Source: UBA6136 sp044350805
GTDB lineage: Bacteria; Pseudomonadota; Gammaproteobacteria; Methylococcales; Methylococcaceae
Assembly: GCA_044350805.1 (NCBI GenBank)
Contig: JBILGU010000008.1
Coordinates: 1-64,000 of the forward strand
Direction of reading: 5' to 3'
DNA length: 64,000 nucleotides
Shown here: positions 53,827-63,054 of the stretch, piece after piece
Layout: the number at the start of each line of letters is the position of its first letter
Position numbering within the stretch: the first letter of the stretch is position 1
The notes under the pieces: model-generated
What the model was told of the DNA's origin: nothing
What the model saw: only the letters and a program-made list of their open reading frames with translations
Databases searched by the model: none
Translations under genes and position numbers: made by a program

Positions 53827-55020
53827 ATGAACCCTCATACACCTGAACGCCTTTCAATCGACGTGTGCCTCAGGGTCGCAAGATCTATCGGACTTTTTCT
53901 GGTCGGCTTATTCCTGACAGGATGCACAGCCAAGGCTACCGCATCCTTAAAAAAGCCGGGTGACCCTGTCCCTGAGATTCATGTTCCTCAGGGCTTCAAG
54001 GTCGCTGTTTACGCGGGGCCCCTTGAAGACGCCCGGTCCATGACTCTAGGCGACGATGGAACGGTTTATATCGGTACCCGGGATGCTGGAAACGTCTATG
54101 CAGTCAGGGATGTGGATGCGGACGGGATCGCTGAAGAATCAAAGATTCTGGTCAGAGATCTGGTATTTCCAAATGGTGTCGCTTTCCTTCATGGGGATCT
54201 TTACATCGCTGACATGACCGGGCTCCGTCGCATCCCTGGGGCTCAACTTCAATCAAAGGCTCCGATCATTCCTGAGACTGTTTTTGAGGGGTTTCCTCCT
54301 AAGAAACATCATGGTTGGAAATATCTGAAAGCAGGTCCTGATGGCAATCTGTATCTTGCTGTCGGAGTGCCCTGCAATATTTGTCAGCCCGAAGGCCCCT
54401 ATGAAGGACGCTTGCTTCGCATCAATCCCTCCCATCCCATACCCGAAATCCTTGCCGAAGGTCTCAGAAATAGTGTGGGTCTGACATTTGGTGATCAAGG
54501 GGATCTTTGGCTCACCGAAAACGGCCGTGACTGGCTGGGAGATTCCCTCCCTCCCGATGAGCTTAATCACTGGACAAAGACGGGGACTCATTTCGGCTAC
54601 CCCGAATGCTTTGGCGCGAAGGGCGTTGATCCTGATTTTGGTCTTGAAGGGCTTTGTCAGAAAAGAACCCCGCCCGCTTGGGAGTTTCCTGCCCATATGG
54701 CCCCATTAGGGCTGCTTTTCTATCAAGGCACCCTGTTTCCCGAGTCATACCGCAATCAGTTATTTGTCGCGCAGCATGGATCTTGGAATCGTTCGGTACC
54801 CCACGGTTATCGTGTTGTCATGCTTAAGTTTAAAAAGGGTTTGCCGGTTTCAGAGCAGATTTTTGCCGATGGCTGGCTGAAGGTCGACGGTACTGTGATC
54901 GGGAGACCAGTGGATCTCCTTGAACTCAAGGACGGATCATTACTGGTCTCTGATGATTATTCGGGACTCATTTACCGGATCAGTGCCACAACGATGACTT
55001 TGAAGGATGCGCAGCCATGA
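53827..55020 (+). CDS. Lipoprotein, PQQ-dependent sugar/sorbosone dehydrogenase-like
   Basis: The ATG at 53827 gives a signal peptide with lipobox LTGC (LFLVGLFLTGC region). Residues 60-390 form a six-bladed propeller-like repeat with HVPQGFKVAVYAG, DVDADGIAEE, HHGWKYLKAGPDGNLYLAVG, and LFVAQHGSWNR. This is the sorbosone dehydrogenase/glucose dehydrogenase-B-like family, whose members need PQQ. No PQQ biosynthesis gene is in the window. No ribosome site is obvious; an upstream ATG at 53800 is an alternative. It overlaps the methyltransferase by four bases. Confidence 0.85.
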   Translation: MNPHTPERLSIDVCLRVARSIGLFLVGLFLTGCTAKATASLKKPGDPVPEIHVPQGFKVAVYAGPLEDARSMTLGDDGTVYIGTRDAGNVYAVRDVDADGIAEESKILVRDLVFPNGVAFLHGDLYIADMTGLRRIPGAQLQSKAPIIPETVFEGFPPKKHHGWKYLKAGPDGNLYLAVGVPCNICQPEGPYEGRLLRINPSHPIPEILAEGLRNSVGLTFGDQGDLWLTENGRDWLGDSLPPDELNHWTKTGTHFGYPECFGAKGVDPDFGLEGLCQKRTPPAWEFPAHMAPLGLLFYQGTLFPESYRNQLFVAQHGSWNRSVPHGYRVVMLKFKKGLPVSEQIFADGWLKVDGTVIGRPVDLLELKDGSLLVSDDYSGLIYRISATTMTLKDAQP

Positions 55021-55760
55021 ACTCACCTATCAAACCTGAACATCAATTCAAAGGCGCCTTTGCAGAGGACTATGCCTTTCTTCAATTGATTTGTCCTGCG
55101 GTCACCGAATGTGCCGCTAGATCGGCGCAAACGCTCTCAAAGCTACCGCGAAAGCCCGATGGAGCAAAGTTTCAGGGGCTAGAAATTGGCTGTGGAAGTG
55201 GACTTTCTACGCGCGTTTTTCTGGATGCCCGCGCAGATCTGATCCTGGATGCCATCGATCTTGCGCCAACCATGCTGGATCAGGCACACGATAATCTCTC
55301 AAGCGATATCAACTCCGGGCGGCTGACCCTTTCCCTGACGGATGCCCTTTCATATTTAGAAAATACGCCCTCAGACTCCCTCGATTTGGTCATTAGCAAT
55401 TATGCGATTCACAACTTCCTTGATGGCTATCGCTCAAAGGTCATTGAGGAGATCTTTCGTGTCATGAAACCAGGTGCCTTTTTTATTAATGGAGATCGCT
55501 ATGGCATGGATGATCCAGAAAATCACCTTCGGGCGCTGCAGGATGAGGTCCGAGGCTATTTTCGCGTCTTTAAGGAGATGAATCGCTGGGATCTCCTCGA
55601 GGATTGGGTGATTCACGTCTTAAGTGATGAGTCTTTGGATCATGTCATGCGTTTATCGCCGAGCCTTGAGTGGATGAAGACCTGTGGATTTATCGATATC
55701 GAGATTCTTCATCGGGAGACGGTGAATACCAATCTGATTGCAAGCAAGGCTCCCACATGA
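55017..55760 (+). CDS. Class I SAM-dependent methyltransferase
   Basis: The 247-residue protein has the SAM motif LEIGCGSGLSTRVFL, the acidic loop DAIDLAPTMLDQA, and later SLDLVISNYAIHNF. This is a Methyltransf_25/UbiE-like fold; the substrate is unknown. Both ends overlap neighbours by ATGA (the dehydrogenase before, radA after), so the three genes form one tightly coupled unit. Confidence 0.9.
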   Translation: MNSPIKPEHQFKGAFAEDYAFLQLICPAVTECAARSAQTLSKLPRKPDGAKFQGLEIGCGSGLSTRVFLDARADLILDAIDLAPTMLDQAHDNLSSDINSGRLTLSLTDALSYLENTPSDSLDLVISNYAIHNFLDGYRSKVIEEIFRVMKPGAFFINGDRYGMDDPENHLRALQDEVRGYFRVFKEMNRWDLLEDWVIHVLSDESLDHVMRLSPSLEWMKTCGFIDIEILHRETVNTNLIASKAPT

Positions 55761-57124
55761 GTCGTCAGCCTCGGACCATCTACCGATGTACGGAGTGCGG
55801 GCACGGACAGTCCAAATGGGCGGGTCAGTGCCCTGGGTGCTCCAGCTGGAATACGATGGTCGAATCCATAGAGGATCGCAGCCCATCGCTATCGAACCGT
55901 GCCGGTGGCTATGCCGGAAGTTCGGTGGGTGCAGAGCCGGTTTCGCTAGCCAGCGTCAAGGCGGAATCGGTGTGTCGAAGATCTTCTGGTCTTCAGGAGT
56001 TTGATCGAGTTCTGGGGGGTGGTTTAGTTGAAGGATCTGCCATCCTGATCGGGGGTGATCCGGGTATCGGTAAATCAACCTTGCTCCTCCAGACTGCGGC
56101 AGCCCTTAGCAAAACGCAGAGTGTTCTCTATATTACGGGCGAAGAATCGATCAGTCAGGTCAGCCTTCGGGCACAACGATTAGATCTTCCGGTGGATGAT
56201 GTTCAGGTGTTACCTGAAACGGAACTGGAGCGAATCCTGTCCCTGGCTCAGTCTATGGCGCCAGATTATCTGGTGATCGACTCCATTCAGACCGTTTACA
56301 GCAGCCAAATGCAGTCGGCACCGGGCTCTGTTGCTCAAGTCAGAGAGTGTGCTGCGCAATTGGTCAGATTGGCCAAACAAACGAAAACAACGGTCTTTCT
56401 TGTCGGTCACGTCACCAAAGAGGGGGCTCTTGCGGGACCCCGCGTGCTAGAGCATATGGTGGACACGGTTCTATATTTCGAAGGTGACAGTGGCAGCCGT
56501 TACCGTGTGATCCGTGGATTCAAGAATCGATTTGGTGCAGTGAATGAGTTAGGCGTATTTGCCATGACCGAGATTGGCTTGAAGGAAGTCAAAAATCCTT
56601 CCGCCATCTTTCTTTCCCGTGGAGAAGGTGAGACTTCAGGCAGTGTAGTTATGGTTATGCGTGAAGGCACGCGTCCTATGTTGGTAGAAGTCCAAGCGTT
56701 GGTCGATGAGTCACAGCTGCCATCGCCTCGCCGCGTAGCAGTGGGTATGGATAACAATCGCCTGGCAATGCTACTCGCGATTCTTCATCGGCATGGGGGT
56801 GTCCCAATCCTTGGGCAGGATGTCTTTGTGAATCTCGTTGGTGGACTCAAGCTTCAGGAAACTGCGGGTGACCTTGCGATTGTGCTTTCGGTGATTTCAA
56901 GCTTCAGAGATCGGCCAATTCCGGCTGATTGGGTGGTTTTTGGGGAGCTTGGACTGAACGGAGAGGTGCGGCCCGTTCAGAATGGCGAGGAGCGCCTCAG
57001 AGAGGCATCGAAACATGGCTTTAAGCACGCCATTGTTGCGACCCGAAATGCGTCTGGACTCCACGCGGGTGAAATCTCAGTGCACCCGGTCAGAACGCTT
57101 TCTGAAGCCATCGCTCTTTTGTAA
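55757..57124 (+). CDS. radA: DNA repair protein RadA
   Basis: RadA/Sms is a DnaB-type motor that promotes branch migration in recombination. The start MSRQPRTIYRCTECG (455 residues) overlaps the methyltransferase stop. A zinc finger (CTEC, CPGC) is followed by Walker A GGDPGIGKSTLL, the RadA-specific KNRFG motif in FKNRFGAVNELGVF, and a C-terminal Lon-like domain. Length normal. Confidence 0.97.
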   Translation: MSRQPRTIYRCTECGHGQSKWAGQCPGCSSWNTMVESIEDRSPSLSNRAGGYAGSSVGAEPVSLASVKAESVCRRSSGLQEFDRVLGGGLVEGSAILIGGDPGIGKSTLLLQTAAALSKTQSVLYITGEESISQVSLRAQRLDLPVDDVQVLPETELERILSLAQSMAPDYLVIDSIQTVYSSQMQSAPGSVAQVRECAAQLVRLAKQTKTTVFLVGHVTKEGALAGPRVLEHMVDTVLYFEGDSGSRYRVIRGFKNRFGAVNELGVFAMTEIGLKEVKNPSAIFLSRGEGETSGSVVMVMREGTRPMLVEVQALVDESQLPSPRRVAVGMDNNRLAMLLAILHRHGGVPILGQDVFVNLVGGLKLQETAGDLAIVLSVISSFRDRPIPADWVVFGELGLNGEVRPVQNGEERLREASKHGFKHAIVATRNASGLHAGEISVHPVRTLSEAIALL

Positions 57125-57136
57125 TTCAGGTCCTGA

Positions 57137-57166
57137 TTGGTCGTCCTCAGTCTCACGGTCTATGAT
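57137..57166 (+). promoter_or_regulatory. Candidate promoter of the small lipoprotein gene
   Basis: TTGGTC (57137-57142) and TATGAT (57161-57166) are separated by 18 bases, upstream of the gene at 57231. Similarity to the sigma-70 consensus is moderate. Confidence 0.4.
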
Positions 57167-57230
57167 GACGGCTCTAGAATCGTCGTTTCCATGGATCAAA
57201 CCTAATTTTTGACGGAGAAGGAGAGTTCAG

Positions 57231-57653
57231 ATGTCGTCAAAGTTTCTGTCTTTGGATTGTTGTCGTTACCGCGTTTCGATTGCCGGTTTGATTGTCCTCT
57301 CGCTGGGAGGCTGCACCACGCTTGCCGAAAAGGCACAAAAGACCGAGCAAACGTTGGCTGCTTCAGGCTTTCAAGTCAAGCTCGGGACGACGCCTGAACA
57401 GTTGGCGCATATCCAGGCGCAGACCCAAATGCAGTTGGTGCCTCACGAGAAGGACGGAAATGTCTATTACGTGTATGCCGATGCCCTCAATTGTCGTTGC
57501 CTTTATTGGGGTAATGAACAGGCCTATCAGCGGTACCAGCAGTTTGCCCTTGAAAAAGAAATCGCCGACGAACAGCGTCAGGCGGCCTCCATGAACCAAT
57601 CAGCAGCCATGAATTGGGGTATGTGGGGCGGTGGCCCCTGGATGTACTACTAA
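57231..57653 (+). CDS. Small lipoprotein of unknown function
   Basis: The 140-residue protein has a ribosome site (AGGAG), a signal peptide with lipobox LGGC, and about 118 mature residues. LVPHEKDGNVYYVYADALNC and CRCLYWGNEQAYQRYQQ suggest a conserved domain with a cysteine cluster; the C-terminal tail is Met/Trp/Gly-rich (MNWGMWGGGPWMYY). I recall similar small proteins of proteobacteria but not a function. Confidence 0.75.
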   Translation: MSSKFLSLDCCRYRVSIAGLIVLSLGGCTTLAEKAQKTEQTLAASGFQVKLGTTPEQLAHIQAQTQMQLVPHEKDGNVYYVYADALNCRCLYWGNEQAYQRYQQFALEKEIADEQRQAASMNQSAAMNWGMWGGGPWMYY

Positions 57654-57686
57654 GGTATTGTATCGATACTATTATGGGGCAAAATG

Positions 57687-57705
57687 GCACGAAAGACTTT
57701 CGTGC
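57687..57705 (+). terminator. Hairpin downstream of the small lipoprotein gene
   Basis: GCACGAAA and TTTCGTGC form an 8-base stem with a three-base loop, followed by TGTTT. A weak intrinsic terminator, 33 bases past the stop. Confidence 0.5.
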
Positions 57706-57744
57706 TGTTTCCTCATTTCCAGGTGTCTTCGAAGAAGAAAAATA

Positions 57745-57885
57745 ATGAAACTCCTGCTTCAAACCTCATTCCATATCGTTTGCGTCACTTGCCACCAGAG
57801 TCTGACTCCGGGTGCGTATCACGCCTGGAAAGAAAGTACACACTCCAATCTGGATGCCATTCGATCGCTTTCCGATCCCCAATGA
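57745..57885 (+). CDS. Possible 46-residue single-haem CxxCH protein or cytochrome remnant
   Basis: The frame encodes MKLLLQTSFHIVCVTCHQSL and goes on with TPGAYHAWKESTHSNLDAI. CVTCH is a haem c attachment motif, and the following TPG...W..S.H pattern resembles the first haem segment of multihaem cytochromes of the hydroxylamine-oxidoreductase type. Only one CxxCH is present, and the hydrophobic stretch before it is too short for a clear signal peptide. It may be a remnant of a longer cytochrome gene. The ribosome site is weak. Confidence 0.4.
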   Translation: MKLLLQTSFHIVCVTCHQSLTPGAYHAWKESTHSNLDAIRSLSDPQ

Positions 57886-57931
57886 TCCGCGTTTCTACAA
57901 GTAACAAAAGCTTGCAGATATCGAACGAAAT

Positions 57932-57958
57932 CTCCTTCAACAGTCGGTGTTGAAGGAG
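57932..57958 (+). promoter_or_regulatory. Perfect hairpin that would hide a ribosome site
   Basis: CTCCTTCAACA pairs with TGTTGAAGGAG around GTCGG, an 11-base perfect stem. The 3' arm contains AGGAG of the sequence AGGAGGGAGA directly before an ATG at 57964. The stem would occlude that ribosome site. On the minus strand the same stem is followed by a modest T-rich stretch. Confidence 0.6.
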
Positions 57959-57963
57959 GGAGA

Positions 57964-58002
57964 ATGACGATTCGCGAAATTACGGCTCCAGGACCTCAAT
58001 AG
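57964..58002 (+). CDS. Twelve-codon mini-frame upstream of cysG
   Basis: ATG follows a strong AGGAGG-type site (spacing four) and encodes MTIREITAPGPQ before TAG. It lies 57 bases before the cysG start. It may be a leader peptide whose translation governs cysG, or merely the start of a decayed gene. MTIRE is a common start of GNAT acetyltransferases, which supports the second option. Confidence 0.35.
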   Translation: MTIREITAPGPQ

Positions 58003-58059
58003 TCTCTCATCTTCGATTTGAATCACCCACTTAGCCATTAATCTGTTTTTATTCTGCCG

Positions 58060-59436
58060 ATGGATTTTTTGCCTGTTTTTTTGAGAGTTCATGGACAGCC
58101 CTGTCTTGTGGTGGGTGGGGGAGAGGTTGCATTTCGAAAGGTACAAAGCCTGATGCGAGCGGGAGCTAAGGTCACCGTCGTTTCGCCTGAATTGATTGAG
58201 GGACTTCTCGCCATGGCGCTGGATGGGCGCATCTGTCATCTGGAAAAACGATTTGAGGTCTCTGATCTCAACAGTACGGTGCTCGTTGTGTCAGCAACCA
58301 ACGACGCTGGAGTCAATCAGGAAGTTTATGAAGCAGCCCAACTTCGACGATTACCCGTCAATGTGGTGGACTGTCCGGATCTGTGTAGCTTTATCTTTCC
58401 AGCCATTGTCGATCGCTCACCCCTTGTGATCGCCGTCTCCAGTGGCGGCGCTTCACCCGTTTTGGCCAGGGCTGTTCGTGCTCGGCTGGAAATGCTTTTT
58501 CCAAAGGCCTATGGCCAGCTGGCAGCCTTCGCTGAAGCGCGGCGCAACATCACTAAATCTCGAATTGAGGATCCCTCCAGACGTCGAAGATTCTGGGAGC
58601 GTGTTTTGGCAGGTCCTTTACGTGATCAGGTTCTCACAGGTCAAATAGACGAAGCATCCAAACGTTTTGAATCGGAGATCAATCTGGAAACGCAGCAGGC
58701 CAAAATGGCTGCGGGATTTGTGTCTCTTGTCGGCGCGGGTCCTGGCGATTCGGAACTTTTAACGCTCAAGGCCTTTCGGGTTCTTCAGGAGGCCGACACC
58801 ATTGTTTATGACCGCCTGGTGTCAAATGACATCCTCGATCTTGCCCGACTTGATGCCACCAGGATTGATGTCGGTAAGGAGAGCAGCAACCATACGTTGC
58901 CGCAGGACGAGATTACGGCATTGCTCGTCAAATTTGCGAAAGACGGTCAGAAGGTTGTTCGTCTCAAGGGCGGTGACCCCTTTATATTCGGCCGCGGGGG
59001 GGAGGAAGTTGAGGGTCTGATTGCCGAAGGGATCGACTTTCAAGTCATTCCTGGCATTACTGCGGCAAGCGGTTGTGCGACCTACGCCGGAATTCCATTG
59101 ACGCACCGAGATCATGCGCAGTCCGTCGCCTTTATCACGGGGCACTCCAGCGATCAGGAAATGAATGCTAAAGCGTGGCGGCTGCAGTGGAAACGAGTTG
59201 CCGAGTCACGACAGACTCTGGTGATCTATATGGGCGTTCGGAATTTGATCAGGATCAGGGATGAACTTGTTTCGAATGGCGCCGATCCTATGACTCCTGT
59301 TGCGATCATAGAACGAGGAACAACGCCTCAACAAAAAACGCACATTGGATCGCTCAAGCAACTCCCGGATGCCCCAATCAAATCTCCGGCCATCATCATT
59401 ATTGGTGGGGTCGTAGGGCTGAAATATCGAAATTAG
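58060..59436 (+). CDS. cysG: Siroheme synthase (trifunctional)
   Basis: CysG turns uroporphyrinogen III into siroheme for sulphite and nitrite reductases. The N-terminal CysG-B part has LVVGGGEVAFRKVQSLM (NAD site) and the SSGGASPVLARAVRARLE dimer/phosphoserine region near 128. The C-terminal methyltransferase part (from about 217) has LVGAGPGDSELLTLKA, RLKGGDPFIFGRGGEEVE and VIPGITAASGCATYAGIPLTH. The start has no ribosome site; a hairpin and a mini-frame precede it. It converges on ftsK with six bases between stops. Confidence 0.97.
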   Translation: MDFLPVFLRVHGQPCLVVGGGEVAFRKVQSLMRAGAKVTVVSPELIEGLLAMALDGRICHLEKRFEVSDLNSTVLVVSATNDAGVNQEVYEAAQLRRLPVNVVDCPDLCSFIFPAIVDRSPLVIAVSSGGASPVLARAVRARLEMLFPKAYGQLAAFAEARRNITKSRIEDPSRRRRFWERVLAGPLRDQVLTGQIDEASKRFESEINLETQQAKMAAGFVSLVGAGPGDSELLTLKAFRVLQEADTIVYDRLVSNDILDLARLDATRIDVGKESSNHTLPQDEITALLVKFAKDGQKVVRLKGGDPFIFGRGGEEVEGLIAEGIDFQVIPGITAASGCATYAGIPLTHRDHAQSVAFITGHSSDQEMNAKAWRLQWKRVAESRQTLVIYMGVRNLIRIRDELVSNGADPMTPVAIIERGTTPQQKTHIGSLKQLPDAPIKSPAIIIIGGVVGLKYRN

Positions 59437-59442
59437 GTTTCT

Positions 59443-61899
59443 CTAGTCACTGGGTGGTGGCGGGGCGATGACCACCCGACTGCCATTGGTCTCGGCGGCC
59501 CCAACAATTCCTGCCATTTCCATATCTTCGATCATGCGTGCAGCTCGGTTGTAGCCAATTTTGAAACGACGTTGCACGCTAGAGATGGACGCTTTTCGGG
59601 ATTCGGTGACAAAGCGAACGGCTTCATCGTAAAGCGCATCCGACTCTTCACCCCCTTCCCCAGAGCTCGTACCCCCCTTGAATCCCGAGAAATCACCGCC
59701 TTCTTCTGAAAAACGGGTGAGATCGAGAATGTAATCGGTAGGCCCGGTCCGCTTCAGGAATTCGACAATGTGATGCACCTCATCATCAGAAACGAAGGCA
59801 CCATGGGCGCGCATGGGGAGCCCTGTGCCCGGAGGGAGATACAGCATGTCACCGTTGCCGAGGAGGGATTCGGCACCGCCTTGATCGAGGATGGTCCTCG
59901 AGTCGATTTTGGATGAAACCTGGAATGCGATGCGTGTTGGAATATTGGCCTTGATGAGTCCGGTGATGACATCGACCGAGGGTCTTTGTGTCGCGAGAAT
60001 CAGATGGAGTCCTGCCGCGCGAGCTTTTTGGGCGAGACGTGCAATCAGTTCTTCCACTTTCTTTCCGACAATCATCATCATGTCGGCCAATTCGTCAATC
60101 ACGATGACGATGAAGGGGAGGGGAGTTAGATCAGGTGCGACCTCATTCTCACTGAAAAGATCAGGGGCCCAAAGAGGATCTTTGATAGGGGTTCCTGCAT
60201 CGATCGCTTCCTGAACCTTCTCATTGAAGCCGGCGATATTTCTGACCCCCATGACAGACATCAATTTATAACGACGTTCCATTTCAGCCACACACCAACG
60301 GAGTGCATTTGCAGCCTCGCGCATGTCGGTGACAACCGGTGTCAGAAGATGGGGTATCCCTTCATAGATTGAGAGTTCAAGCATCTTGGGGTCAATCATG
60401 ATCAGGCGCACATCTTTTGGCTGGGCCTTGAAGAGCATGCTGAGGATCATGACATTGACGGCAACAGACTTACCGGAACCTGTGGTCCCGGCGACCAGTA
60501 GATGGGGCATCCTGGCTAGATTTGCAACGACGGGATTCCCGCTGATGTCTTTGCCCAAGGTCAACGTCAATGGAGAGGCACTGGTCTGATAAACATCGGA
60601 TGCGAGGATCGAGTGCAGGAGAACTGTTTCTCTCTCTTCATTGGGAATTTCAAGCCCGATGACAGTTTTTCCTGGAATGATTTCAACGACACGTACGCTG
60701 GTGACCGAGAGAGTTCTTGCAAGATCCTTGGCAAGGCCACTGATTCGGCTGACCTTGACCCCAGCAGCCGGTTGAACCTCGAAACGTGTAATCACAGGGC
60801 CAGGATGAACTTCCATGACCTGAACTTCGACGCCGAAGTCATCCAGAATCGCTTCCAGCTGGCGTGACATTGCCTCAAGCTGGGCATTGCTGTAGCCCCG
60901 GACACGTGCAGCCCGACTGTTTAAAAGATCAAGGCCGGGTAGCTGTCCGGCATAGACGGTGTCATTGGACAGTGCATTTTTGGCAGATGCCTTTTTAGGG
61001 GGAATCGAAATGGGGCCCCGTGCGGCTTCCTCGAATAGATCCAAGGCATCCGGACTAAATGCTTCCGAATCATCATATTCTTCTCGTTGAGCCACAATCG
61101 CGACTTTTCGAGGTTCAGGTGGCGACGGCGGCGACGGTGCATGTTGAGTGCTCGAATGAGGTTTCGCTTTACCTGTTGTCGCATTTTGGGAGGGGTTGGC
61201 TAGGGCGATCGGTTCAGGATCTTCCTTAACCCCGTGCGTCCATGGAGCCTTAAACTCCAGGGCCTGCAGTCGAAAGCCAATGCTTTCGATCAGGTGAAGA
61301 AAGCGAAGACCCAGACTTCCTGCGGCATCGAGGGCATTCAGCCAGGATACGCCCGTAAAAAGGGAGATGCCGACTAAAAGCAAGGCGACAAGAATGACGG
61401 TCATCCCACTGTTTCCGAGGGCGGCGTATGAGAATTCGGACACAGATTGACCGATGATTCCCCCATACCCCTCGGGCAGCGACATTTTTGGACGGACCAT
61501 GAAGCGATCACAGATGCCTGTTGCGGCAATCAGGCTTAGGATAAAGCCGCCCCATCGCACCAATCGATCCAGCGAGTTGTCGTGGAAATTGGGATCCCGC
61601 CGCAGGATCAGATAACCATAGGTTCCCAAGATGAAAGGGAAAAGAAAGGCCGAGACGCCAAATAGCGAGAAAAAAAAATCGGATAGCCAAGCACCGGAGG
61701 CACCAGCCGCATTCCGGATTGGGATCCCACTGCCTTCGTGACTCCAGCCAGCATCCTCAAGGTTGAATGTTGCCAGTGAGAGAAGCAAAAACACAGATGT
61801 TGCCAGATAGGTGACGAAAATGGATTCGCGAATGACCCGGATAAGGGCCGTTCCAATTTCGCGACTGATCGAAAACTTCTTTAAGAAGTCAGCCAGCAA
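59443..61899 (-). CDS. ftsK: DNA translocase FtsK
   Basis: FtsK pumps chromosomal DNA through the division septum and activates XerCD at dif. The protein has four N-terminal membrane helices (residues 30-180), a shorter linker than E. coli, the motor with VAGTTGSGKSVAVN (Walker A), FIVIVIDELADMMM (Walker B), and a C-terminal gamma winged helix (SSVQRRFKIGYNRAARMIE) that reads KOPS. The start is TTG at 61899, six bases after AGGAG; no ATG fits. 818 residues. Confidence 0.96.
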   Translation of the reverse strand: MLADFLKKFSISREIGTALIRVIRESIFVTYLATSVFLLLSLATFNLEDAGWSHEGSGIPIRNAAGASGAWLSDFFFSLFGVSAFLFPFILGTYGYLILRRDPNFHDNSLDRLVRWGGFILSLIAATGICDRFMVRPKMSLPEGYGGIIGQSVSEFSYAALGNSGMTVILVALLLVGISLFTGVSWLNALDAAGSLGLRFLHLIESIGFRLQALEFKAPWTHGVKEDPEPIALANPSQNATTGKAKPHSSTQHAPSPPSPPEPRKVAIVAQREEYDDSEAFSPDALDLFEEAARGPISIPPKKASAKNALSNDTVYAGQLPGLDLLNSRAARVRGYSNAQLEAMSRQLEAILDDFGVEVQVMEVHPGPVITRFEVQPAAGVKVSRISGLAKDLARTLSVTSVRVVEIIPGKTVIGLEIPNEERETVLLHSILASDVYQTSASPLTLTLGKDISGNPVVANLARMPHLLVAGTTGSGKSVAVNVMILSMLFKAQPKDVRLIMIDPKMLELSIYEGIPHLLTPVVTDMREAANALRWCVAEMERRYKLMSVMGVRNIAGFNEKVQEAIDAGTPIKDPLWAPDLFSENEVAPDLTPLPFIVIVIDELADMMMIVGKKVEELIARLAQKARAAGLHLILATQRPSVDVITGLIKANIPTRIAFQVSSKIDSRTILDQGGAESLLGNGDMLYLPPGTGLPMRAHGAFVSDDEVHHIVEFLKRTGPTDYILDLTRFSEEGGDFSGFKGGTSSGEGGEESDALYDEAVRFVTESRKASISSVQRRFKIGYNRAARMIEDMEMAGIVGAAETNGSRVVIAPPPPSD

Positions 61900-62086
61900 G
61901 GCGGTGCTCCTGAATGCGGTCGGTTAAATCAGTGAAGAACGTATATGAGTTTGCTATTTTGCCCGAGCGCACGCCTCAGGTCATGCTTATTGAAAGAGAA
62001 ACAGTCACAATAGCCGTGATGCCGATGTTTGGGCTATCCTTGCAACATTCGTTCACACTTTCTATTTCCTTCTGAGCTTAAGAGCA

Positions 62087-63046
62087 ATGGCTGAAATTCG
62101 TCACGTCAAACTTCTGATACTTGGATCCGGTCCCGCGGGCTATTCTGCCGCCGTCTATGCTGCTCGCGCGAACCTCAAGCCGGTTCTCGTGACTGGCCTC
62201 GAGATGGGAGGGCAGTTGACCACCACGACGGAGGTCGATAACTGGCCGGGCGACGCAGAGGGTGTTCAAGGTCCTGAGTTGATGGAACGGATGCGTCGAC
62301 ATGCAGAGCGCTTTGAAACCGAGATTATTTTTGATCACATTCATACAGCAGAACTCAAGCAGCGACCTTTTGTGCTGCATGGTGACTCCGGCACCTATTC
62401 GTGTGATGCCCTGATCATCGCCACGGGCGCATCTGCCCGCTACCTCGGGCTTCCGTCCGAGGAGGCGTTCAAGGGAAAAGGGGTTTCTGCTTGCGCTACC
62501 TGTGATGGCTTTTTCTATCGCGGCAAGCGTGTCGCCGTCATCGGTGGGGGAAATACGGCCGTTGAAGAGGCGCTCTATCTCTCCAACATTGCAGCCCATG
62601 TCACTGTTGTTCACCGCCGAGACAAATTCCGCTCGGAAAAAATTCTCTCCGATAAGCTCATCGAAAAATCACGCACCGGAAATGTGGCTATCGAATGGAA
62701 TGCGACCCTCGATGAGGTCCTTGGTGATACCACGGGTGTCACCGGAATGCGCATCAAATCCGTTGATGGCGATAACTCTAAGGATATTCCTCTTGAAGGG
62801 GTCTTCATTGCTATCGGACATAGCCCTAATACGGGTATTTTTGAAGGACAGCTTGAGATGCGTAATGGCTATCTCAAGGTCAAAAGCGGTTCTGAAGGCG
62901 GAGCGACTTCGACGAGTATTCCCGGGGTATTCGCTGCCGGTGATGTGGCCGATAGTGTGTATCGCCAGGCAATCACCTCTGCAGGTGCCGGTTGTATGGC
63001 CGCGCTGGATGCTGATAAATATCTGGAATCCCTGGACTCCCACTAG
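62087..63046 (+). CDS. trxB: Thioredoxin reductase
   Basis: TrxB passes electrons from NADPH through FAD to thioredoxin. The 319-residue protein has LILGSGPAGYSAAVYAARA (FAD), the redox pair CATC in SACATCDGFFYRG, VIGGGNTAVEEALYLS (NADPH) and GVFAAGDVADSVYRQA near the end. It is divergent from ftsK across 187 bases. Confidence 0.98.
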   Translation: MAEIRHVKLLILGSGPAGYSAAVYAARANLKPVLVTGLEMGGQLTTTTEVDNWPGDAEGVQGPELMERMRRHAERFETEIIFDHIHTAELKQRPFVLHGDSGTYSCDALIIATGASARYLGLPSEEAFKGKGVSACATCDGFFYRGKRVAVIGGGNTAVEEALYLSNIAAHVTVVHRRDKFRSEKILSDKLIEKSRTGNVAIEWNATLDEVLGDTTGVTGMRIKSVDGDNSKDIPLEGVFIAIGHSPNTGIFEGQLEMRNGYLKVKSGSEGGATSTSIPGVFAAGDVADSVYRQAITSAGAGCMAALDADKYLESLDSH

Positions 63047-63054
63047 CCGCTGAA

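Noticed and set aside
57684..57953. Frame of 89 codons overlapping the CxxCH frame
   Set aside because: No ribosome site or motif; it runs through two hairpins and reads like a frame shadow.
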